Assembly: GCA_051955985.1 (NCBI GenBank)
Contig: JBQCGD010000136.1
Span: 1 to 64,000, forward strand
Source: DATKPA01 sp051955985
Lineage (GTDB): Bacteria > Planctomycetota > Phycisphaerae > WQYP01
DNA length: 64,000 nt
Reading direction: 5' to 3'
Positions 36,050-45,318 of the stretch are shown piece by piece. How positions within the stretch are numbered: position 1 is the stretch's first letter; each line of letters starts with the position of its first letter. The notes beneath the pieces are model-generated. The model did not search any database and was not told where the DNA came from. It was given only the letters and a program-made list of their open reading frames with translations. The position numbers and the translations under genes were made by a program.

Positions 36050-37657
36050 ATGACCAAGGCCGTCGCGTACCTCGCAGTTCCACTTTGGTTCGCCGCAGCT
36101 TCCGCCGGCTGCCACCTCGACCAATGGTTCCACAACGGGTTGAAGCTCGGCCCCAACTACGCGCCTCCTCCCGTTCCTCTCTCCACGAACTGGATAGATT
36201 ACCAATCTCCCACCTCCACATCTCCCGCCGCAACTCAACCCGCAACCCAGCCGGCCGTTGCCCCAGCCGCTGCCGATCTCGCCTCCTGGTGGACCGTCTT
36301 CAATGATCCTGTGCTCGACTCTCTGATGCACGACGCCTACGCCCAGAACCTCACCCTGCGTTCCGCCGGTGAACGCATCATTGTCGCCCGCGCCGGTCGC
36401 GACATCGCCGTGGGCAGCCTTTTCCCTCAGTTCCAGGAAGCCGCTGGCGCTTACAGTTGGAACAAAGTAAGTGACCGCACGCACCTCCACCCCTCCGACC
36501 AGTGGTTCCAGGATTCGAACGTCGGGTTTAACGTCGGCTGGGAAATCGACTTCTGGGGCCGCTATCGCCGCGCGATCGAATCCGCCGACGCCGCCCTCAA
36601 TGCCTCTATCGCCGATTACGACAACGTGATGGTCCTTCTCCTTTCGGATGTCGCCACCAACTACGTCCGGTACCGCACCTACCAGGTACGCCTCCTCCTC
36701 GCGCGGCAGAACGTCGAGATCCAGCGCCAGTCCTACGAACTTGCACAGACCAACTTCAAAGCCGGCGCCACCACCGAACGCGACGTCCAGCAGGCGAGGC
36801 AGGTCTACGAACAGACCCGCGCCCTGATCCCCGTCTTCGAAGTGGGCATCCGCCAGTCCAATGACGCCCTTTGCGTTCTTCTCGGCATCCCCGTCCGCGA
36901 TCTCTCCGATCGCCTCGGAAACTCCGCCGCCATCCCCGCCGCTCCCCCCATCATCAATGTCGGCATCCCCGCCGACCTCCTCCGCCGCCGCCCTGACGTC
37001 CGCCAGGCCGAACGCCTCGCCGCCTCGCAGTCTGCGCTCATCGGCGTCCAGGAGGCCAACCTCTATCCCCGGTTCTTTCTCAATGGCACGATCGGCGTCG
37101 ACGCCGAAAGTTTCCACGGCATGTTCCACACCCCCGGAAGCGTCGCCGGTTCCTTTGGACCCTCGTTCCAGTGGGACATCCTCAATTACGGTCGCATCGA
37201 AAACGCCGTCACCGCCCAGCAGGCCGTCTTCCGCGATTACATCCTTCGCTTCCAGCAGACCGTCCTGACCGCCAACCAGGAAGCCGAAGATGCCCTGATC
37301 GCCTTTGCCAAATCCAAGGAGCAGGAAGCTTACGAAACCGAAAGCGTGGCCGCCGCAAAACGCACCGTCCAGATTACCTACGACCAGTACCGCCACGGCG
37401 CCATCGACTTTACCCCCGTCTTCATCTTCGAAACCACTCTCACTCAGCAGGAAGACGCCCTCGCCGTCACCCGCGGCAACATCGTCCTCAGCGCCATCAA
37501 TCTTTACCGCGCTCTGGGTGGTGGCTGGGAAGCCCGCCTCGCCCCTGAAGGATTCCCTGCTCCTTCAACCACCGCGCCCGCCTCGCAACCCACCCCCCTC
37601 CAACCCGGCGACGTCCTCTCGCCGCCGGTCCTTACCCCCGCGACCAACCCCTCCTGA
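36050..37657 (+). CDS. Outer membrane efflux factor, NodT/OprM family
   Basis: A 535-residue TolC-like lipoprotein channel. Lipobox SAGC (C21) follows GGGAG-ATG. The mature part starts with LGPNYAPPPVPLSTNW, typical of the OprM/NodT group, and an Ala/Pro/Thr-rich insert (PAATQPATQPAVAPAAAD). Paired coiled-coil repeats include WWTVFNDPVLDSLMHDAYAQ, GVGWEIDFWGRY-like FNVGWEIDFWGRYRR and IPADLLRRRPDVRQAERLAA. First gene of a three-gene RND exporter. The Pro/Thr-rich C-tail is an extra. Confidence 0.92.
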   Translation: MTKAVAYLAVPLWFAAASAGCHLDQWFHNGLKLGPNYAPPPVPLSTNWIDYQSPTSTSPAATQPATQPAVAPAAADLASWWTVFNDPVLDSLMHDAYAQNLTLRSAGERIIVARAGRDIAVGSLFPQFQEAAGAYSWNKVSDRTHLHPSDQWFQDSNVGFNVGWEIDFWGRYRRAIESADAALNASIADYDNVMVLLLSDVATNYVRYRTYQVRLLLARQNVEIQRQSYELAQTNFKAGATTERDVQQARQVYEQTRALIPVFEVGIRQSNDALCVLLGIPVRDLSDRLGNSAAIPAAPPIINVGIPADLLRRRPDVRQAERLAASQSALIGVQEANLYPRFFLNGTIGVDAESFHGMFHTPGSVAGSFGPSFQWDILNYGRIENAVTAQQAVFRDYILRFQQTVLTANQEAEDALIAFAKSKEQEAYETESVAAAKRTVQITYDQYRHGAIDFTPVFIFETTLTQQEDALAVTRGNIVLSAINLYRALGGGWEARLAPEGFPAPSTTAPASQPTPLQPGDVLSPPVLTPATNPS

Positions 37658-37694
37658 CCCCTTCATCCATGCACCTCCTTCCCGAGGAGTTCAC

Positions 37695-38921
37695 ATGCGA
37701 TCTCACCATCCGGCCGTTCGATCGGCAAATAGCCGTCTCCTTTTCTGCGCCGCCCTCTCTGCGGGAACACTCCTGGCGCTTGCCGCCTGCGAACCCGCGA
37801 CCATCGCCCCTCCGCCCGCGCCGCCGAAAGTCACCGTCGCCCACCCCGAGGTTCGCCAGTACACCGAGGCCGACGACTACAACGGTTGGATCAGCGCAGA
37901 CAAGTCCGTCGAAATCCGCGCCCGCGTCAGTGGCGAACTCATGAAGATCAACTTCACCGATGGCCAGATCGTCCAGAAAGACCAGCTCCTCTTTCAGCTC
38001 GATCCGCGCCCCTTCCAGGCCGACGTCGCCCGCGCCACCGACCAGCTCCACATCTATCAGGCCCAGGTGGTCGCAGCCCAAAAAGAGGAGGCCCGCCTCA
38101 AGGAACTCCTCGCCAAGGGCGGTTCCAGCCAGAGCCAGGTTGACAAGGCCGAGGCCGACCGCATCTCTCTCGAGGCGCAGGTCGAAGGCGCTACCCACGA
38201 AATCGACCGTGCCAAGCTCAATCTCGAATACTCCAGCATCACCGCCCCCTTCACCGGTCGCATCAGCAGTTCCTCCCTCAGCGAAGGCAACCTCGTCAAT
38301 GCCGGCGGCAGCGTCCCCGTCCTGACCACCGTCATTTCCATTGACCCCGTCTACGTGAACTTCACCGTGGACGAACGCGCGATGCAGCGCTACCAGCGCA
38401 TGAGGCCCGCCAATAGAACCGGCCAGGATGCCCTCTCCGGCGCACTCAAATCCTCCAAACTCCCCTTCCTCTTCCAACTCGAAACCGAGGATGGCTTCCC
38501 TCACGGCGGCATTCTTGATTTCGTCGACAACCAGGTCGATCAGCAAACCGGCACCATCAACGTCCGCGGCACCGTCGCCAATCCCAATGGTCTCTTCGTC
38601 CCCGGTTCCCGCGTCAAAATCCGCGTCCCTCTCGGCGCTGCCAGGGACGTCATCCTTGTGCCCGATTCCGCCGTCCTCAGCGATCAGGACAAACGATACG
38701 TCCTCGCACTCGACGATAAAAATGTCGTCCTCCGCCACGATATCAACCCCGGTCGGCTTCTCGACGACGGCATGCGCATCGTCCTCCCCGGCGCCGCCGG
38801 AAAAGAGCTCTCCCCCGCCGACTGGATCATTGTCCTCGGCATCCAGTCCGCTCGCGTCAACTACGCCGTTGAGCCCGTCAAACCCACCACTCAGCCCGCA
38901 GCCACGGTCGCCAGCGAGTGA
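37695..38921 (+). CDS. RND efflux periplasmic adaptor (membrane fusion protein)
   Basis: A 408-residue lipoprotein adaptor (lipobox LAAC, C32), start after GAGGAG. The order is lipoyl half, alpha-hairpin, lipoyl half, beta-barrel: VEIRARVSGELMKINFTDGQ, QVDKAEADRISLEAQVEGA, LNLEYSSITAPFTGRISSS, then VIDPVYV-like SIDPVYVNFTVDERAMQRY. AcrA/MexA family. Lies 37 bases after the outer membrane factor and 30 before the pump. Confidence 0.93.
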   Translation: MRSHHPAVRSANSRLLFCAALSAGTLLALAACEPATIAPPPAPPKVTVAHPEVRQYTEADDYNGWISADKSVEIRARVSGELMKINFTDGQIVQKDQLLFQLDPRPFQADVARATDQLHIYQAQVVAAQKEEARLKELLAKGGSSQSQVDKAEADRISLEAQVEGATHEIDRAKLNLEYSSITAPFTGRISSSSLSEGNLVNAGGSVPVLTTVISIDPVYVNFTVDERAMQRYQRMRPANRTGQDALSGALKSSKLPFLFQLETEDGFPHGGILDFVDNQVDQQTGTINVRGTVANPNGLFVPGSRVKIRVPLGAARDVILVPDSAVLSDQDKRYVLALDDKNVVLRHDINPGRLLDDGMRIVLPGAAGKELSPADWIIVLGIQSARVNYAVEPVKPTTQPAATVASE

Positions 38922-38951
38922 CCCCGGCATTTCTTGATCCCGAGGTGTTCC

Positions 38952-41900
38952 GTGATTTCCCACTTCTTTATCGACCGCCCCATCTTCGCTTCGGTTCTCT
39001 CCATCGTCTTCCTGATCGTCGGCTTCGTCGCTCTCGCGGAACTCCCCATCGCCCAATATCCGGAAGTCGCTCCACCCACTGTTCAGGTCACCGCGACCTA
39101 TCCCGGCGCCAGCGCCCGGACCGTCGCCGACACCGTCGCCACGCCCATCGAACTCCAGATCAACGGCGTCGAACGCATGCTCTACATGACCAGCCAGGCC
39201 ACCAACGACGGCCAGCTCAATCTCAACGTCACCTTCGAACTCGGTACCAACCTCGATATGGCCCAGGTGCTTGTCCAGAACCGCGTCTCCATCGCACTCG
39301 CCAGCCTCCCCGAAGAGGTCAAACGCATCGGCGTCACCACCAAAAAGAAATCCCCCTCCATCCTCCTCTGCGTCAACCTCATTTCCCCCGACAACCGCTA
39401 CGACCAGCTCTACCTCTCCAACTTCGCCACCCTTAACGTCAAGGACGATCTCGCACGCATCAAGGGTGTCGGCGACGTCTCTTTCCTCGGGCCGCGCGAC
39501 TACTCCATGCGCATCTGGCTCGATCCCGACCGCCTCGCCTCCCTCCAGATGACCACCTCCGACGTGATCAAGGCCATTCAGGAACAGAACGTCCAGGTCG
39601 CCGCCGGACGCATCGGCCAGCCCCCGATCCCCGCCTCCGCCAACGTCCCCTTCGACCTCCCCATTAACACCCAGGGACGCCTCATTTCCGAAGAGCAGTT
39701 CGAAAACATCATCGTGAAGACCGGCTCGCAGGGGCAGAACGTCTACCTCCGGGATGTATGCCGCAAGAAGACATACGACGCTGATGGAAATGTGATCCAG
39801 AAAGGCGTCGAGCTCGGCGCCAAAAATTACGACGTCGCCTCTTTCCTCGGCGACCATAAAGACAAACGCTATCCCGCCTGCACGCTGGCCCTCTTCCAGC
39901 TCCCCGGCTCCAACGCTTTGGAAACCGCCGACGCCATCAAGGTCAAGATGGAGGAACTCAAGTCCCGCTTCCCTGCCGGCATCGACTACCGCATCGTTTA
40001 TGACACCACCGTGTTCGTGAAGGAATCCATCTCCAGCGTCTATCACACCCTCCTCGAAGCCTTCGTCCTCGTCTTCGTCGTCGTCCTCATCTTCCTCCAG
40101 AATTGGCGCGCCACCATCGTCCCCATGGTCGCCGTCCCCGTCTCCCTCATCGGCACCTTTGCCGTCATGGCCCTCATGGGCTTCTCCCTGAACAACCTCT
40201 CCCTTTTCGGCCTCGTCCTCGCCATCGGCATCGTCGTCGATGATGCCATCGTCGTTGTCGAAAACGTCGAGCGCCTCATGGCCACAGGCCTCAGCCCGCG
40301 CGACGCCTCCTTCAAGGCCATGGACGAAATCACCGCCCCGATCATCGCCATCTCCCTCGTTCTCTGTGCCGTCTTTGTCCCCACCGCTTTCATGGCGGGC
40401 ATCTCGGGTCAGTTCTTTAAACAATTCGCGCTCACCATCGCCGTCTCCACGGTCATCTCCTGCTTCAACTCGCTCACCCTCAGCCCCGCCCTCTGTGCCC
40501 TCATGCTGAAACCGCATGCCCACGGTGGCGGCCATGCGGAGGCCCTCCCGAAGCTCGGCGTCGCCATCATCTGTGGATTGATCGCCTACCTCTTCGCCCT
40601 CTCCCGCATCGCGCCCCTCTTTGGAATCCATCTCGGCGGTCACGGCGAGGAAGTCGCCACCACCGGCTCTTCCGTCCTCATCCTCAAGATCTCCACGTTC
40701 GCCGCCGGCTGTGTCGTCGGCTACTTCCTCGGGTACGTCGTCAACCTCGTCCTCGGCCTCTTCTTTATGGGCTTCAACAAGGCCTTCGACCTCGCCATCA
40801 ACGCCTACGGTAAAACCGTCGGTCTCCTCCTTAAACTCTCACTCCTCGTGCTCGTCATCTATGGCGGCCTCCTCTTCCTCGTCGTCTTGGGTTTCAAGGT
40901 TGTCCCCGTCGGCTTCATCCCTGATCAGGACAAGGGCTACCTCGTCGTCAACGCGCAGCTCCCCGACGGCGCCAGCGTCCCGCGCACCGAAAAGGTCGTC
41001 ACGCGCCTCTCTCAGATCGCCAGAAATACCCCCGGTGTCGCTTACACCATTGACGTCCCCGGCTATTCCACCCTCCTCTCCACCAACCTCACCAACGTCG
41101 GCGGCATGTTCATCGTCCTCGCCCCGTTCGAAGAGCGTGCCGGACATCCCGAGCTCAGCGCCCAGTCCGTCCTCCGCTCCCTTCGCAAACAATTCGCGGA
41201 AGTCCTCGACGCCCGTGTTGCCGTCTTCAATGCTCCGCCCGTCGACGGCATCGGCTCCACCGGCGGCTTCAAACTGCAGGTCCAGGACAAGCGCGCTGCC
41301 GGCCTGCGCTCCCTCCAGGGCGCCGTCCAGAACCTCGCTCGCGAAGGCAATCAGGACCCCCGCCTCGCCGGCCTCTTCTCCAGCTTCTCCGTCAACCAGC
41401 CCCAGCTCTTTATCGACGTCGACCGTGAAAAGGCCAAGGCACAGGGCGTCGCACTCGACGACATCTACAAGACCCTCCAGGCCTCCCTCGGCTCCTTCTA
41501 CGTCAATGACTTCACCTTCCAGAACCGCAACTGGCAGGTCAACGTCCAGGCGGATCCCAATTTCCGCCTCCGCGTTCAGAACATCGCCTCCCTCCAGGTC
41601 CGAAACGCTGCCGGCGAACGCGTCCCCCTCAACACACTCGTCAATGTCCGCGACGACTCCGGCCCCGCCGTCGTCAACCACTACAACCTCTACCCCTCCG
41701 CCGAAATCAACGGCGCCACCGCCCCCGGCATCTCCTCCGGCCAGGCCATCGCCATTATGGACAAGCTCGCGGATGAAAATCTTCCCTCCACGATGGGGTA
41801 CGAATGGACCGAACTCACCCTCCAGCAGATCCTCGCATCCAAGGACCTCATTACCAAGCTTGTCTTCCCCCTCGCCGTCGTGTTCGTTTTCCTCGTTCTT

Positions 41901-42440
41901 TCCGCGCAGTATGAAAGCTGGTCCCTTCCCGCCGCCATCATCCTGATCGTCCCCATGTGCATCCTCGCCGCCTTCGTCGGCGTCATGATCGCCCATCTCG
42001 ACAACAACATCTTCGTCCAGATCGGCCTCGTCGTTCTCATCGGCCTCGCTGCCAAGAATGCCATCCTCATCGTCGAATTCTCCAAGCAACTCGAAGACCA
42101 GGGAAAACCCACCCGCGAAGCAACCATCGAAGCCTGCCGCCTTCGCCTCCGCCCCATCCTCATGACCTCCTTCGCCTTCATCCTCGGCGTCGTCCCCCTC
42201 GTCCTCGCCAAGGGCGCCGGCGTCGAAATGCGCCACACCCTCGGCGTCGCCGTCTTCTCCGGAATGCTCGGCGTCACCGTCTTCGGCATCTTCTTCACCC
42301 CTGTCTTCTACTCCGTCATCCGCTGGATGACGAAAAAATCCTCAGCCAAAGTCCCGGCTGAACCGCAGGCCAAGGAAGCCATCGTCGCCCCCATCGGCAC
42401 CCCATTGAACACCTTGCCCATCAAGCCTGGAGCCTCATGA
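38952..42440 (+). CDS. RND multidrug efflux pump, HAE1/AcrB type, with membrane insertion
   Basis: A 1162-residue inner-membrane proton/drug antiporter. GTG at 38952 is preferred (GAGGTG, 5-base spacing); a TTG lies 18 bases upstream. The proton relay is present: D430/D431 in GIVVDDAIVVVENVER and Lys in GLAAKNAILIVEF. The porter domain shows VQVTATYPGASARTVADTVA. Between the ALCALMLKP motif and GFNKAFDLAINAYG there is an added stretch at about residues 520-605 with at least two hydrophobic segments (LGVAIICGLIAYLFALS; STFAAGCVVGYFLGYVV), which makes the protein about 110 residues longer than AcrB. Its last four bases overlap the phosphatase start. Confidence 0.93.
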   Translation: MISHFFIDRPIFASVLSIVFLIVGFVALAELPIAQYPEVAPPTVQVTATYPGASARTVADTVATPIELQINGVERMLYMTSQATNDGQLNLNVTFELGTNLDMAQVLVQNRVSIALASLPEEVKRIGVTTKKKSPSILLCVNLISPDNRYDQLYLSNFATLNVKDDLARIKGVGDVSFLGPRDYSMRIWLDPDRLASLQMTTSDVIKAIQEQNVQVAAGRIGQPPIPASANVPFDLPINTQGRLISEEQFENIIVKTGSQGQNVYLRDVCRKKTYDADGNVIQKGVELGAKNYDVASFLGDHKDKRYPACTLALFQLPGSNALETADAIKVKMEELKSRFPAGIDYRIVYDTTVFVKESISSVYHTLLEAFVLVFVVVLIFLQNWRATIVPMVAVPVSLIGTFAVMALMGFSLNNLSLFGLVLAIGIVVDDAIVVVENVERLMATGLSPRDASFKAMDEITAPIIAISLVLCAVFVPTAFMAGISGQFFKQFALTIAVSTVISCFNSLTLSPALCALMLKPHAHGGGHAEALPKLGVAIICGLIAYLFALSRIAPLFGIHLGGHGEEVATTGSSVLILKISTFAAGCVVGYFLGYVVNLVLGLFFMGFNKAFDLAINAYGKTVGLLLKLSLLVLVIYGGLLFLVVLGFKVVPVGFIPDQDKGYLVVNAQLPDGASVPRTEKVVTRLSQIARNTPGVAYTIDVPGYSTLLSTNLTNVGGMFIVLAPFEERAGHPELSAQSVLRSLRKQFAEVLDARVAVFNAPPVDGIGSTGGFKLQVQDKRAAGLRSLQGAVQNLAREGNQDPRLAGLFSSFSVNQPQLFIDVDREKAKAQGVALDDIYKTLQASLGSFYVNDFTFQNRNWQVNVQADPNFRLRVQNIASLQVRNAAGERVPLNTLVNVRDDSGPAVVNHYNLYPSAEINGATAPGISSGQAIAIMDKLADENLPSTMGYEWTELTLQQILASKDLITKLVFPLAVVFVFLVLSAQYESWSLPAAIILIVPMCILAAFVGVMIAHLDNNIFVQIGLVVLIGLAAKNAILIVEFSKQLEDQGKPTREATIEACRLRLRPILMTSFAFILGVVPLVLAKGAGVEMRHTLGVAVFSGMLGVTVFGIFFTPVFYSVIRWMTKKSSAKVPAEPQAKEAIVAPIGTPLNTLPIKPGAS

Positions 42441-44473
42441 CCCCGCTCCGCTCCAAAATCTCCATCAAATGGATCATGCCGCCCCTCCTGGTGCTGCCCG
42501 TCATCATCGTTTCCCTCGTCCTCATCACCCTCCATTATCAAACCAGCCGCCGCTCCATCGACGAACTCGCCGATCAAAACACGCAGCAGATCCACCGCAA
42601 CATCGAAGAGCATCTCTCCCGGCTCATCGACCTCCCGCCCGCCATCAATGTCCTCAACCGCCACATGCTCGAAACCGGGGAGCTCTCCTTTACCGATATG
42701 GAGCACAACCGCCTCTCCCTTTTTCAGACCCTCACCACCTTCCCCACCGTCAGCAGTATCGTTATTGGCACTGCGGCCGGCCGTGCTACCTGGGTCATCC
42801 GATACCCGGGCGAATCCACCTACGAGTATGCACTCAAGGCAACTCCCACCTCCAACATGCAGGAGCACACTTTGGCCGGGGATGGTTCCATCTCCGGCCC
42901 TCTTCTCGGTGACTACACCTTCCATCCCGATCAACGCCCGTGGTATCTCGCCGCCGCCCGTGCCGGCGCTCCGACCTGGGGCGATGTCTACATCTGGGTC
43001 CGGCATGGAGAAGCCACCTGCCTCGGCATCCCTTACGTCGATCCCGTCTTCTCCCCAGACCACCACCTGCTCGGTGTCATCAACGTCGAGCTCACTCTCT
43101 CCGATATCTCGACCTACCTCGCCAAGACCCCGGTCGGCAAAACCGGCAAATCGTTCATCATCGATCGCAACGGTGAACTCGTCGCCAACAGCGTGGGACT
43201 TCTCTGCAGAACACGGGATCTCAAGCGCCTCCCCGCACGCGATCTCGCCGACCCCTGGATCTCCGCCGTCGCCAGGCAACTCCATGAACAACCTGGATCC
43301 TTCGCCCATATCCTCGGCAACCGCCACACCACGATCTTTGTCGACCAGCCTCTCCGTGTCGTTGCCTCTCCTTTCACCCGCACCAATCTCAGTTGGCTCA
43401 TCGTCACCCTCGCCCCCGACAGCGACTTCCTCGGGCCGATCCAAAGCGCCCGCAATCGCAGTATCACGATCGGTGTCATCATCGTCCTCCTCATGATCCT
43501 CGCGAGCATCGCCACCGTCGCCGCCATGCTCAGGCCCGTCCTCAAGCTCGTCCACCACGTCAAGGCCGTGGGAGAGGGAAAACTCGGCGAGAAAATCCAC
43601 CTCACCGACAATCTCGAAATGGTCCAGCTTTCCCAGGCAGTCAATGAAATGGTCGATGGCCTCAGCGATCGTATGCGCCTGCGCCATGCCCTCAACGTCG
43701 CCATGGATGTCCAGCAATCCCTCCTCCCCGGCTCCACGCCCGCCGTCCAGGGCGTTGATGTCGCAGCCTTCTCCAAGTATTGCGACGAAACCGGCGGCGA
43801 TTATTACGATTACCTCGATGTCGCTGGCCTCGGCGAAAATACCCTCGTCGTCGCCCTCGGCGACGTCATGGGCCACGGTGTCGCCGCCGCCATGCTCATG
43901 GCCACCGCACGCGGAATGCTCCGCTCCCGCGTCCGCGTCCCCGGATCCCTCGGCGACCTCCTCACCCACGTCAATGACCTCCTCGTCGCCGATACCGGCG
44001 GCACCCGCTTCATGACCATGCTCGTCGGCGTCATCGATACCGACACCAACACCATGCGATGGGCCAGCGCCGGCCATGATGCGCCGTTTATCTACGACCC
44101 CGCCATCGACTCCTTCCCCGACATCCCCGTCCCCGCCGGTCTCCCCCTCGGCATCATGCAGGGCCAGCCCTACGAGGAATCCCCCTCCATCTCCTTCCGG
44201 CCCGGCCAGGTCTTGCTCATCGGCACCGACGGCATCTGGGAAGCCCGCAATCCCAGCGAGGATGAATTCGGCCGCGAACGCCTCAAGCAGGCCATCCGCG
44301 AACTCGCAGACCGCAGCGCCCGCGAAATCCAGGCCGAACTCTTCAACCGCCTCAAACAATACTGCGCCGGCAATACCATCGCCGACGACGTCACGTATGT
44401 CGTCATCAAGTTCACTGAAAAAGCCACCAAAACCGCCACCGCGGCAGACACCTTCGCAACCTCAACCCACTGA
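42437..44473 (+). CDS. Membrane dCache-HAMP-SpoIIE (PP2C) serine phosphatase
   Basis: A 678-residue receptor phosphatase. TM1 is near 12-34, a periplasmic dCache-like sensor near 40-325 (DQRPWYLAAARAGAPTWGDV, GKSFIIDRNGELVANS), TM2 near 338-362, HAMP near 362-415 and a cytoplasmic PP2C_SIG domain near 440-655 with GGDYYDYLDV, VVALGDVMGHGVAAAMLMA, FMTMLVGVIDTDT and LLIGTDGIWEARN. Such phosphatases act on anti-sigma or anti-anti-sigma partners. The start overlaps the RND pump stop (ATGA), so the sensor is made with the pump. No anti-sigma factor antagonist is seen nearby. A Thr/Ala-rich tail ends the protein. Confidence 0.92.
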   Translation: MTPLRSKISIKWIMPPLLVLPVIIVSLVLITLHYQTSRRSIDELADQNTQQIHRNIEEHLSRLIDLPPAINVLNRHMLETGELSFTDMEHNRLSLFQTLTTFPTVSSIVIGTAAGRATWVIRYPGESTYEYALKATPTSNMQEHTLAGDGSISGPLLGDYTFHPDQRPWYLAAARAGAPTWGDVYIWVRHGEATCLGIPYVDPVFSPDHHLLGVINVELTLSDISTYLAKTPVGKTGKSFIIDRNGELVANSVGLLCRTRDLKRLPARDLADPWISAVARQLHEQPGSFAHILGNRHTTIFVDQPLRVVASPFTRTNLSWLIVTLAPDSDFLGPIQSARNRSITIGVIIVLLMILASIATVAAMLRPVLKLVHHVKAVGEGKLGEKIHLTDNLEMVQLSQAVNEMVDGLSDRMRLRHALNVAMDVQQSLLPGSTPAVQGVDVAAFSKYCDETGGDYYDYLDVAGLGENTLVVALGDVMGHGVAAAMLMATARGMLRSRVRVPGSLGDLLTHVNDLLVADTGGTRFMTMLVGVIDTDTNTMRWASAGHDAPFIYDPAIDSFPDIPVPAGLPLGIMQGQPYEESPSISFRPGQVLLIGTDGIWEARNPSEDEFGRERLKQAIRELADRSAREIQAELFNRLKQYCAGNTIADDVTYVVIKFTEKATKTATAADTFATSTH

Positions 44474-44483
44474 AGGAATCGCC

Positions 44484-44576
44484 ATGCGCTCCCCTCGCCC
44501 CCTCTCATTACCCATCGCGCCGAGGCGCCTGAATTCAACGCTGCTTGTGGCCGCGTTCCTCGGTGTTCACGTTTGA
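44484..44576 (+). CDS. Possible 30-residue peptide
   Basis: A tiny ORF after GAAGGA and ATG, basic N-half (MRSPRPLSLPIAPRRL) then a hydrophobic segment (LLVAAFLGVHV). It lies between the phosphatase and DUF2959 genes with 10 and 18 base spacings. It could be a leader or small membrane peptide, or chance. Confidence 0.25.
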   Translation: MRSPRPLSLPIAPRRLNSTLLVAAFLGVHV

Positions 44577-44594
44577 CCAGCAAAGGAGATCCTC

Positions 44595-45206
44595 ATGCAG
44601 CGCACTCTCACGTCCGCCCTCCTCCTTACCGTCGTCTGCATGCTGATGCCGGCCTGCGCGCAGCCCAAAGTCCCCGAAGACCTCGCCGGAAGCCTCCGCA
44701 GCGCCCAATCAGACCTCAACGGCGCTCGCGATGCCGTCGTCCGAACCACCCAGTCCCTCAAGGATCTCCGCGACAACCGCGGTTCCAACGTCCAGCCGCA
44801 GTATCAGGCATTCGCCGACGCCCTCTCCGCTCTCGAGGCCAAGGTCGGCGGTGCCCAGGTTTCCAAGGAAATTACCGACGACAAGGCACAGGTCTTCTTC
44901 AGCAGGTGGGAACAGCAGATCAACCAGATCCAGGATCAGGACGTCGCCCAATCCGCTCGCGAACGCCAGCAGGACGTCATCAATTCCTTCCAGAACCTGA
45001 AAAACAAGATCGCCCTCCTCCGCACCGCCTACCGCGATTATTACGCCAGTTGCGTCGATGTCCGGAACACCATGTCCAATGACCAGACCTCCACCGGCGC
45101 CGAGATCGCACGACCTGCAATCAACGCTGCCATCACCAAGTCCCCCGCAGTTCTCGACCGCATCAGCCAGGTCAACAAAACCGTCGACGAGATGGTCGGC
45201 CCCTGA
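44595..45206 (+). CDS. DUF2959-like coiled-coil lipoprotein
   Basis: A 203-residue lipoprotein (lipobox MPAC, C21) with AAAGGAGA before the ATG. The mature protein is almost all helical, with heptad-like stretches (DLAGSLRSAQSDLNGARDAV, YQAFADALSALEAKV, NSFQNLKNKIALLRTAYRDY), as in the DUF2959 family. Function unknown; an envelope-stress or stalk-like role is only a guess. It ends in an intrinsic terminator, so it closes the efflux/phosphatase transcription unit. Confidence 0.65.
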   Translation: MQRTLTSALLLTVVCMLMPACAQPKVPEDLAGSLRSAQSDLNGARDAVVRTTQSLKDLRDNRGSNVQPQYQAFADALSALEAKVGGAQVSKEITDDKAQVFFSRWEQQINQIQDQDVAQSARERQQDVINSFQNLKNKIALLRTAYRDYYASCVDVRNTMSNDQTSTGAEIARPAINAAITKSPAVLDRISQVNKTVDEMVGP

Positions 45207-45220
45207 ACCGCGACTCCCCG

Positions 45221-45249
45221 GCAACGCCCCCGATATCGAGGGGCGTTGC
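45221..45249 (+). terminator. Intrinsic terminator after DUF2959 gene
   Basis: A 10-bp perfect stem GCAACGCCCC/GGGGCGTTGC with a 9-base loop and the tail TGTTGACTTT, 14 bases after the stop codon. Confidence 0.75.
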
Positions 45250-45318
45250 TGTTGACTTTGCCCGCGCCCGTGGCCCGCCGCGTTCGCCCGGGATTCTTTG
45301 AATTGCGTTGGAGAACCC

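Noticed and set aside
37632..40643. Minus-strand frame of about 1000 codons across the efflux genes
   Set aside because: Acidic/Gly-rich shadow of the adaptor and RND pump genes, which are certain.
44170..44583. Minus-strand ORF over the end of the phosphatase gene
   Set aside because: Antisense shadow; the + strand PP2C domain is clear.
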